Assembly: GCA_040880545.1 (NCBI GenBank) | Contig: JBBDIE010000062.1 | Location: forward strand, 1-5,537 | Reading direction: 5' to 3' | DNA length: 5,537 bases | From: M55B112 sp040880545 | GTDB lineage: Bacteria; Bacteroidota; Bacteroidia; Bacteroidales; GCA-2748055 | Shown: piece by piece, positions 1 through 5,537 of the stretch | Layout of the letters: every line of letters starts with the position of its first letter | How positions within the stretch are numbered: position 1 is the stretch's first letter | The notes under the pieces: model-generated | Databases searched by the model: none | Seen by the model: the letters and a program-made list of their open reading frames with translations, nothing else | What the model was told of the DNA's origin: nothing | Program-made: the position numbers and the translations under genes

Positions 1-1599
1 TACTTCATTTTCTGTGGGTTTATGCAGGAATGTTCCCAGCACGCATCCGATGGCAGAGAGTATAAGGATTACAGGAAAGAAATAGAGGATGCGGATATCG
101 GGTGCCAGGTTCGGGAATATTTCAGCCAGCATGTCGAAACCAAATGCACTGCTGATATAGGGCATCAGCCCGGCAAGTATGCCAATGAACATACCCCAGA
201 AATAACCGAAAGCGTTAAATCGCCACCAGTACCATTTGAGGATATTAGAAGCCATGTAAGAACCCCAGAGTGCCGAGACAAGAATCTGAAGTACCTGGTT
301 GACATTTTTTGCAAAGAACCCCAGGATAATACTAACCACTACAGTGACGATTCCGGCTGTATAATTGGTCAGTTTAACCTGTTTATTGGTGGCATCGGGC
401 TTCATATATTTCAGGTAGATGTCATTGGTAATGTATGCCTGGGCAGCATTGAGTGTTCCTGCAAAAGTGGACATAAAAGCAGCCAGCAGACCAGCCAATA
501 GCAGTCCGAGAAGTCCCACAGGTACAAATTCCGCGATGGCTGAAGGCAGTATCTGTTCGAAATCGATTCTGCCCCCGACCATCAGATTCAGTCGGTCGTA
601 GAACAGAATGCCAAGAAGCGCGAAGCCGGCAATCATGAGGTATCTGGCAGGCATAAGCACTACAGAGACGAACCCGCTCATTTTTGCTGCCTCTTTGGGT
701 GATTTGGTCGCCAGGATTTTCTGCATGTCGTAATTGGGTGCAGGCCCGGCAGCAGAAACAAGGATACCTTTCATGACCATCATCCAGAAGAACAGGCTGA
801 ATAGTTGATAGCCGTCCTCTGCTATCTTCCTGTTCACCTCAGGGATGATTGCCGACCAGTCCATATCCAGGTTCCTTCCAAACCACGGACTGGTCCAACC
901 TTCGGGTACAAGTGTGGCAATATCAACATTGCCAAGTTTAATCATGGCGATTACAGCAATCGTGATAGCGGAGACTGTCATGATACCGTACTGAACCACA
1001 TCGGCCCATACAATACTGTTCATCCCACCAAGGATTGCGTACGTTACTGCGAAAAGGGTAAATATAACGCCATAAAAGTGAGGAACATACTGAGCTCCAA
1101 TCATCGTTTCCAAACCTGCGTTCCAGTTTGCCGGCATAAAAATCATAATGAATTTTCCCAGTCCGATAAATCCATAGGCCAGGAATCCGAGACATCCAAG
1201 CAAGGCGAACACTACTACAATGTTGTGAGATAATTTGGCACCTGAACCAAACCCGAACCGGGTACCGATCCATTCCGCTCCGGTGGTTACATTGGAACGC
1301 CTCAGCCAGATTGAGAGGTAAACCATCAGGAACATCTGGTTAAACACCGGCCAAAGCCAGGGAAGCCAGATACTTTTAAGTCCGTACACGAAACCTATGG
1401 TGACGAGCCACATGGTACCACTGATGTCGAACATGCCGGATGCATTGGAGAGCCCTAAAAAATACCAGGGAAGTTTATTTCCCCCAAGCAGGTAGGCTGA
1501 TTTGTCTTTTTCAGCCCTTTTTTTCATGTAAAAACCGATAAATACTGTAAAGCTGAGATAGAGGCCTATAAGAACCAGGTCGATGACGTGCAGTTTCAT
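1..1599 (-). CDS. Sodium:solute symporter (SSS family), C-terminus cut by window edge
   Basis: Inner-membrane carrier that would couple Na+ entry to solute uptake. Reading the minus strand from ATG at 1599 gives 533 codons with no stop, so the gene continues past position 1. Most of the protein is hydrophobic helix, starting with a helix at residues 6-24. Three SSS family marks are visible: GGMNSIVWADVVQYG (191-205), like the GGxxxVxWTDxxQ motif of SGLT/PutP proteins; NYDMQKILATKS (289-300), matching the DQxxxQRxLAxK segment of SGLTs; and AAFMSTFAGTLNAA (373-386), where S377/T378 align by eye with the Na2-site serines of vSGLT. Family members run about 500-600 residues, so little is missing. 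The start is firm: an in-frame stop lies upstream (complement of 1663-1665) with no other start codon between. No Shine-Dalgarno is seen. It is divergent from the epimerase gene, which suggests a sugar substrate, but the sequence does not settle this. Confidence 0.93.
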   Translation of the reverse strand, partial: MKLHVIDLVLIGLYLSFTVFIGFYMKKRAEKDKSAYLLGGNKLPWYFLGLSNASGMFDISGTMWLVTIGFVYGLKSIWLPWLWPVFNQMFLMVYLSIWLRRSNVTTGAEWIGTRFGFGSGAKLSHNIVVVFALLGCLGFLAYGFIGLGKFIMIFMPANWNAGLETMIGAQYVPHFYGVIFTLFAVTYAILGGMNSIVWADVVQYGIMTVSAITIAVIAMIKLGNVDIATLVPEGWTSPWFGRNLDMDWSAIIPEVNRKIAEDGYQLFSLFFWMMVMKGILVSAAGPAPNYDMQKILATKSPKEAAKMSGFVSVVLMPARYLMIAGFALLGILFYDRLNLMVGGRIDFEQILPSAIAEFVPVGLLGLLLAGLLAAFMSTFAGTLNAAQAYITNDIYLKYMKPDATNKQVKLTNYTAGIVTVVVSIILGFFAKNVNQVLQILVSALWGSYMASNILKWYWWRFNAFGYFWGMFIGILAGLMPYISSAFGFDMLAEIFPNLAPDIRILYFFPVILILSAIGCVLGTFLHKPTENEV

Positions 1600-1603
1600 A
1601 GTA

Positions 1604-1618
1604 TGTTGGTGTTGGTGT
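1604..1618 (-). repeat. Short tandem repeat ahead of the symporter start
   Basis: On the minus strand the six-base unit ACACCA occurs two and a half times in a row, ending 4 bases before the ATG at 1599. It occupies the place where a Shine-Dalgarno sequence would normally sit, so the leader is A/C-rich and has no purine-rich ribosome site. Weak or absent Shine-Dalgarno sequences are usual in Bacteroidota. Whether the repeat has any function is unknown. Confidence 0.6.
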
Positions 1619-1700
1619 AGGTTTAGTTTTAGAATGTAAAAAAAGTAAAATAATCTGACACTTTACCTGAGGATTTTTAAAATTCCGTGAAACAGCTTTT

Positions 1701-1739
1701 AACCAGCAACCAGCAACAACTTTCCATAGCGCCAGCAAC
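1701..1739. repeat. Degenerate AACCAGC intergenic repeat
   Basis: The seven-base unit AACCAGC is repeated in tandem at 1701-1717 (two copies plus AAC), and the related CCAGCAAC returns at 1732-1739. Read on the minus strand it is GTTGCTGG repeated. From general memory, short arrays of this kind turn up between genes in Bacteroidota genomes, but I cannot verify that here. It is too short and irregular to be a CRISPR array and encodes nothing recognisable. Confidence 0.5.
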
Positions 1740-1746
1740 ATCTCCC

Positions 1747-1760
1747 GTTGCGTGAGCAAC
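1747..1760. repeat. Small inverted repeat in the intergenic region
   Basis: GTTGC (1747-1751) and GCAAC (1756-1760) form a perfect 5-base-pair stem around a GTGA loop. It follows the CAGCAAC repeats, whose sequence shares the GCAAC arm, so it may simply be a derived copy of that repeat in opposite orientation. There is no following T run, so it is not a terminator. A binding site for a regulator of the divergent genes is possible but unsupported. Confidence 0.25.
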
Positions 1761-1892
1761 TACTCTTCAATTTCCCAACCTCCCACAATGAAAGTTCCAC
1801 GAATGCTAAGTTGGTAAAAAATGATGAAGAATGATCTTTTTTCTTTTTCCAATGGCAACAACCTGTTACCTTTAACAGCAAATAAAATGACA

Positions 1893-2924
1893 ATGGAAAT
1901 TACTGAACAGCTATTTGGAAAATTGCCCGATGGAAGGGAAGCGCGGCTTTACACCCTGGCCAATGATCAGGGGATGGAGGTAGATATCACTAACTACGGA
2001 GGTATTGTAACAGCCATACGTATTCCCGATAAACATAAGGAGCCGGGTGATGTGGTTCTGGGCTTTGATAACCTCAACGATTACCTGGGAGAGCATCCAT
2101 ATTTCGGGGCCATCATAGGACGGGTGGCAAACAGAATTGACAAAGGGAAATTTACACTCCATGGAAAAACATACTCACTGGCACAGAACAACGGACCAAA
2201 TCATCTCCATGGGGGGATCACCGGGTTCGATAAGGTACTCTGGACAGCTTCCAGGGAGAAGAGACTGGATGAAGTAACACTGAAACTGGGGTATGAGAGT
2301 GTTCACATGGAAGAAGGATATCCGGGTAACCTTCTGGTTGAAGTGGAATACACCCTGAACGACAGGAATGATTTAAGCATCTCCTACAGGGCAGTCACAG
2401 ATATGACTACCCACGTAAACCTCACCAGCCATTCATACTTTAACCTGAATAACTGCCGTGGGAATATCCTGGATCACCAGTTGATGATCGATGCCGATTT
2501 TGTTACAGAACTTAACGATGATTCCATTCCCACAGGAGAGATGTTGCCTGTGGATGGTACCTGCTTTGATTTTCGCAATGCAAAGGCAATTGGTGAGGAT
2601 ATTGAAGAGACTACACCAGGATATGATATTAATTTTGTACTGAATAATTATGACGGTGATCTTCGCCGGGTCGCCTCCCTCTATCATGAAGGTTCAGGAA
2701 GATCCATGGAGGTGCTTACTACAACACCGGGAGTACAATTGTATACCTCAAATTATGTCGATAATGTCAGGGGAAAAGAGGGCGTGGTATATAACAGGCA
2801 TTCAGCGGTATGCCTGGAAACCCAACATTTCCCGGATACCCCGAATCAACATTCTTTTCCTTCAACTGTTCTAAAACCAGGTGAAGAATACAGACAGGTA
2901 ACGATTCACCGTTTTAAATGGTAA
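1893..2924 (+). CDS. galM: Aldose 1-epimerase (mutarotase, GalM family)
   Basis: Interconverts the alpha and beta anomers of glucose, galactose and similar aldoses, feeding the Leloir pathway or other sugar catabolism. With this start the protein has 343 residues, close to the usual 340-350. The galactose mutarotase motifs appear in order: NGPNHLHGG (residues 100-108) with substrate-binding His106, the NLTSHSYFNL segment with proton-donor His180, TPGYDINFVL with Asp245, and CLETQHFPDTPNQ with catalytic-base Glu309. These correspond to His96, His170, Asp243 and Glu304 of the Lactococcus lactis enzyme. The frame stays open upstream to ATG at 1821, which would add 24 residues (MMKNDLFSFS...) that fit neither the family nor a signal peptide. 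ATG at 1887 is a third option. No Shine-Dalgarno decides between them. Without a signal peptide the enzyme should be cytoplasmic. It lies divergent from the symporter and 4 bases before the peptidase gene. The function call is secure; the start is not. Confidence 0.93.
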   Translation: MEITEQLFGKLPDGREARLYTLANDQGMEVDITNYGGIVTAIRIPDKHKEPGDVVLGFDNLNDYLGEHPYFGAIIGRVANRIDKGKFTLHGKTYSLAQNNGPNHLHGGITGFDKVLWTASREKRLDEVTLKLGYESVHMEEGYPGNLLVEVEYTLNDRNDLSISYRAVTDMTTHVNLTSHSYFNLNNCRGNILDHQLMIDADFVTELNDDSIPTGEMLPVDGTCFDFRNAKAIGEDIEETTPGYDINFVLNNYDGDLRRVASLYHEGSGRSMEVLTTTPGVQLYTSNYVDNVRGKEGVVYNRHSAVCLETQHFPDTPNQHSFPSTVLKPGEEYRQVTIHRFKW

Positions 2925-2928
2925 TGCA

Positions 2929-4690
2929 TTGAAAAAAATAGCGATACTGTTATGGTTGCTGCCAATAACGATGCAGGCACAGCAATACCCTGTATGTCCG
3001 CTGGATCATCATCTCCAGGAAGTTTATGAGAATCCACTGAATGAACGGTGGCTGTCGAGGTATGATGTGAAATTCTACCATCTTAGCCTGGAGGTATCTA
3101 ATGAACATACCAGGATTGAAGGTTATACCTCGATCCTCACCGAAGCCACAGATAACATCGATACCCTTGTTTTTCAATTAATCGATGAAATGACTGTAAC
3201 CGGCGTGGAGGTGAACGGGTCCGCTGTTCCGGAATACAGCCACAGGGATGATGTTCTCTATCTGCCTGTTATTGCAGTGCAGGGTGATTTGATCACAACC
3301 ACAATTCACTACCTGGGGGATGCGAACCAGGATCGCGGGTTTTTTGCCGGTATGACTTCAAGTTTTGACAATACCAATCAACAATGGGTAACATATACGC
3401 TCTCCGAACCATTGAATGCACGCGATTGGTTCCCTGTAAAGCAGGTATTGTCCGACAAGGCCGATTCGGTTTGGGTTGATATCATATGTGACCAGAACCT
3501 CATGGCCGGATCGAACGGCCTGCTAACAGTGGTGGAGGAGCTTCCCGAGAACAGGCATAAATTCAGATGGAAATCAAATTATCCAATTGCTTATTACCTG
3601 ATCTCAATCGCAGTGGCTAATTACAGGGATTATTCTTTCAATGCTGCCCTTTCTGAAAATACCGATTCGGTCCTGGTGCAGAATTTTATATACGACGATG
3701 ACAAATATTTCCTTAACTGGAAAGATCGAATTGATAAAACGGGAGAAATGATCACCCTGTTTTCCACCCTGATTGACGATTACCCTTTTGCACGGGAAAA
3801 ATACGGCCATGCAGTTGCACCCATGGGAGGAGGGATGGAACATCAGACCATGACTACGCTTTCAAATTTTAATTTCACCCTGGTGGCACATGAACTGGCA
3901 CACCAGTGGTTCGGGGACAATATTACCTGTGGAACCTGGCAGGATATCTGGATCAATGAAGGTTTTGCCTCCTACCTGGAATATATCGCCCTGGAAAATC
4001 TTTATAACCAGGATGCAGCTGATGGCTGGATGGAAAATGCAATGTCGGCGGCCTTTGGAAAAACAGGATCGGTTTATGTTCCGCAGGAGGAGGCAGAGAA
4101 CGTATTCAGGGTATTTGATTATGGCCTGTCCTATAAAAAAGGAGCAGTATTGTTGCACATGATCAGGTACGAGTTAAACGATGACGCACTGTTTTTTGAT
4201 GTTTTGAAATCATATACTGAATTGTATTCCGACAGCGTGGCAACGGCGGTGGACTTCAGGGAAGTCCTGGAACTTAAGAGCGGAATGGATTTTACCTGCT
4301 TTTTTGACCAATGGTATTACGGAACAGGATATCCGAATTTTACCNNNNNNNNNNNNNNNNNNNNNNNNNNNNNNNNNNNNNNNNNNNNNNNNNNNNNNNN
4401 NNNNNNNNNNNNNNNNNNNNNNNNNNNNNNNNNNNNNNNNNNNNAAGGATTTTGTAATGGGTCCCAATCCATTCAGTGAATCCATTATATTGAGATTCAG
4501 GAACAGTTCAGGAACAGAGCAGCTTGAAATTTTTAACCTGAACGGTAAACAGGTTATGGAAACTACCATTTCCTCAAATCCATTTGAACTGGATATGGCC
4601 AGCCTGAGAGACGGACCATACGTGATGGTCATCCAGGGTCCATACGGAAACTATAGTGAAAAGATAGTTAAATTGAGCAGGGAACTTTGA
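2929..4690 (+). CDS. Secreted M1 zinc aminopeptidase with T9SS sorting domain (split by assembly gap)
   Basis: Metallopeptidase expected to remove N-terminal residues from peptides outside the cell or at its surface. It begins at TTG 2929 with a signal peptide (MKKIAILLWLLPITMQA, likely cut near residue 17). An N-terminal beta-rich M1 domain follows. The substrate motif is GGMEH at 301-305, in place of the usual GAMEN. The zinc site is HELAH (321-325), with Glu322 as base, and the third ligand is Glu344 in NEGFASYLE. Tyr402 in SYKKGA is the transition-state tyrosine. After residue 472 the sequence enters 100 N. The last 81 residues, starting at 4445, form a type A T9SS sorting domain: GPNPF near its start, the strand LEIFNLNGKQVM, then LRDGPYVMVI and EKIVKL at the end. 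This implies export by Sec and then the type IX system. The halves sit in different phases only because the gap length is arbitrary. An apparent stop near 4479 in the first phase is therefore not real. Whole-protein length cannot be known. Confidence 0.9.
4345..4444. other. Assembly gap of 100 N inside the peptidase gene
   Basis: Exactly 100 undetermined bases, the usual placeholder for a scaffold gap of unknown size. The left flank ends in the catalytic region (GTGYPNFT), and the right flank resumes at KDFVMGPNPF of the sorting domain. The left codon phase ends cleanly at 4344 and the right phase begins at 4445, so a true gap that is a multiple of three would join them in frame, whereas 100 does not. 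The missing part should hold the end of the peptidase domain and the linker, so it is probably longer than 100 bases (inference). Confidence 0.97.
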
Positions 4691-4712
4691 TTTCCCGCTC
4701 AATTTCCTCTTT
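4670..4712 (+). terminator. Intrinsic terminator overlapping the peptidase stop codon
   Basis: An inverted repeat pairs 4670-4678 (AAATTGAGC) with 4697-4705 (GCTCAATTT), 9 base pairs. After one bulged A at 4679, it continues with 4680-4684 (GGGAA) against 4692-4696 (TTCCC), 5 base pairs. The 7-base loop CTTTGAT contains the TGA stop of the peptidase. The plus-strand stem is followed by the pyrimidine run CCTCTTT. It sits between two convergent genes (the minus-strand stop is at 4722-4724) and could act in both directions, although the leftward tail is less T-rich. Confidence 0.75.
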
Positions 4713-4721
4713 AACCCCTCG

Positions 4722-5537
4722 CTAATGAATAGTAAATGCCCCCATTAGCAGCTTTTGCCTGTCGGAAGAGGGACCGGCAAATACTTCGATGGTTCCGGGA
4801 TCCAAGGTATAGGCTTCTTGCTCCAGGTTGTAATATGCCAGCTCCTTTTCTGAAAGTTCCACACTCACCGTTACCGTTTCACCGGAACCGATCTTAACAC
4901 GTTCAAAACCGCGAAGATCCAGTATTGGCCTTGCATCAGGAGCATCCAGGGCATGAATATAAAACTGTACCACCTCTTCGCCATCAATTTTGCTGTTGTT
5001 TGTCACATCAACTGAAACCTCAACTGATTCCCCTGAGGTGATTGCATCCGTGCTGATTTCCAGGTTGCTGTAGGAAAAATCTGCATAACTGAGGCCATGT
5101 CCGAAGGGATAGAGTACCTCACCATTAAAATAACGGTAGGTTTTACCTTCCATGTTATAATCTTCAAACGGCGGCAGGTCCTCAACCGATTTATAAAAGG
5201 TTACAGGTAACCGTCCTGACGGATTGTAATCCCCAAAAAGGATGTCGGCAATGGCAGAACCACTGGCCTCACCGGGATACCAGGCTTCCAGGATAGCCGG
5301 CAGGTTTTTATCTTCCCAATTGATGGAAATTGCTGAGCCATTCAGGAGTACAAGTACCATTGGTTTCCCTGTTCTTGCTACCTTTTGAATAAGATCCCGC
5401 TGTACAGCAGGAAGGTCCAGTGAGGTACGGTCACCTCCATTAAATCCTTCAACCTCCACCTTCATCTCTTCACCCTCAAGACGTGGTGACAACCCCATGA
5501 ACATGATTACCTGGTCGGACCAGGCAACAGTTTTCAA
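4722..5537 (-). CDS. Glycoside hydrolase family 3 beta-glycosidase, C-terminal part (N-terminus beyond window)
   Basis: C-terminal 271 residues of a family 3 exo-acting glycosidase (beta-glucosidase or beta-xylosidase type) that removes terminal sugars from oligosaccharides. The frame runs off the right edge. The TTG at 5537 is an in-domain codon, not a start, because the preceding TIM barrel with the catalytic aspartate must lie outside. Counting from the edge, GLSPRLEGEEM (15-25) and GGDRTSLDLPAVQ (34-46) resemble the SGEGxDRxxLxLP stretch, making Glu23 the likely acid/base. Then come VLVLLNGSAISINW (61-74), AWYPGEASGSAIADILFGDY (85-104) with NPSGRLPVTF (105-114), and YRYF...LYPFGHGLSY (134-151). 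A fibronectin III-like domain follows (about 167-270: VTNNSKIDGEEVVQFYI, LRGFERVKIGSGET). Family members usually have 700-900 residues, so roughly the last third is present. The stop is TAG (complement of 4722-4724). It is convergent with the peptidase gene. Substrate specificity and export signal cannot be read from this part; the sequence style recalls Bacteroidota beta-glucosidase/xylosidase homologues. Confidence 0.93.
   Translation of the reverse strand: MKTVAWSDQVIMFMGLSPRLEGEEMKVEVEGFNGGDRTSLDLPAVQRDLIQKVARTGKPMVLVLLNGSAISINWEDKNLPAILEAWYPGEASGSAIADILFGDYNPSGRLPVTFYKSVEDLPPFEDYNMEGKTYRYFNGEVLYPFGHGLSYADFSYSNLEISTDAITSGESVEVSVDVTNNSKIDGEEVVQFYIHALDAPDARPILDLRGFERVKIGSGETVTVSVELSEKELAYYNLEQEAYTLDPGTIEVFAGPSSDRQKLLMGAFTIH

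Larger units (their letters stand above)
1600..1820. other. Divergent intergenic region between symporter and epimerase genes
   Basis: This non-coding stretch must hold the promoter of the symporter (leftward) and probably that of the epimerase-peptidase pair (rightward). The part at about 1621-1685 is strongly AT-rich, with A runs on the plus strand, and is the likeliest promoter area for the symporter. I looked for the Bacteroidota promoter pattern (TTTG about 19 bases before TAnnTTTG) on both strands and found only partial matches without a good upstream element, for example TACTTTTT on the minus strand within the AT-rich block, and TACCTTTA at 1867-1874 just beyond this region. The middle holds short repeats described separately. 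A minus-strand reading frame across 1511-1759 is not credible as a gene: it overlaps the symporter start and has no recognisable protein character. If the epimerase starts at 1893, the untranslated stretch extends to 1892. Confidence 0.7.

Noticed and set aside
22..1233. Plus-strand open frames at 22-501, 419-601 and 805-1233
   Set aside because: They lie opposite the symporter, are rich in Cys, His and Ser, and show no domain character. The minus-strand frame carries clear SSS motifs and helices.
1701..1760. CRISPR array or attachment site
   Set aside because: The repeat units are only 6-8 bases with no regular spacers, and there is no integrase or cas gene nearby.
1511..1893. Minus-strand frames at 1511-1759 and 1699-1893
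   Set aside because: They overlap the symporter start, the intergenic repeats and the epimerase N-terminus. Their translations are low-complexity with no recognisable fold.
4445..4479. A real frameshift or premature stop in the peptidase
   Set aside because: The phase change coincides with a 100-N placeholder of arbitrary length, and the downstream frame is a clean sorting domain.
4210..4632. Minus-strand frame across the gap
   Set aside because: It runs opposite the peptidase catalytic and sorting domains, is joined only through N, and shows no domain.
4304..4690. A separate small gene covering the sorting domain
   Set aside because: Its start lies within peptidase coding sequence in the wrong phase, and it crosses the N gap. 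The sorting domain is the natural C-terminus of the peptidase.
5535..5537. TTG at the right edge as the start of the GH3 gene
   Set aside because: It falls inside the C-terminal GH3 domain, and the catalytic barrel must precede it.
1..5537. A new defence, mobile or biosynthetic system
   Set aside because: All four genes belong to well-known families in a plausible housekeeping and nutrient-use context. No transposase, toxin, reverse transcriptase, tRNA or structured RNA is visible.

Overview
The window looks like an ordinary stretch of a Bacteroidota (Bacteroidetes) chromosome. The main reason is the C-terminus of the M1 peptidase, which reads as a type IX secretion (T9SS) sorting domain, a system confined to that phylum. 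The lack of Shine-Dalgarno sequences before the starts and the kinds of genes present (SSS symporter, aldose 1-epimerase, family 3 glycosidase) fit this. A run of exactly 100 N indicates a draft or metagenome scaffold with a gap of unknown size. Genus cannot be told from the sequence.

Layout: positions 1-1599 (minus) hold a sodium:solute symporter whose C-terminal end lies beyond the left edge. Positions 1600-1820 are a divergent intergenic region with an AT-rich block and short direct repeats. Positions 1893-2924 (plus; an alternative start at 1821 is possible) encode an aldose 1-epimerase with all its catalytic residues. Only 4 bases later, from a TTG codon at 2929 to a stop at 4690, comes a secreted M1 zinc aminopeptidase. 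It is interrupted by the N gap at 4345-4444, and its sorting domain resumes after the gap in another apparent phase. A strong hairpin at 4670-4705 overlaps the last codons and stop of the peptidase. It lies just before the end of a convergent minus-strand gene (4722-5537), the C-terminal half of a glycoside hydrolase family 3 enzyme whose N-terminus lies beyond the right edge.

How the genes may work together (inference): the GH3 enzyme would release monosaccharides from oligosaccharides, the symporter could import a sugar with Na+, and the epimerase would interconvert anomers. That would be a small carbohydrate-use neighbourhood, with an exported peptidase co-transcribed with the epimerase. 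The substrate is not determined, and no SusC/SusD pair or regulator is visible.

I found no convincing new biological system, RNA gene, CRISPR array or mobile element. The most useful points are the unlisted edge-crossing symporter, the gap-split T9SS peptidase, the TTG start with likely translational coupling, the start choice of the epimerase, and the terminator that overlaps a stop codon.
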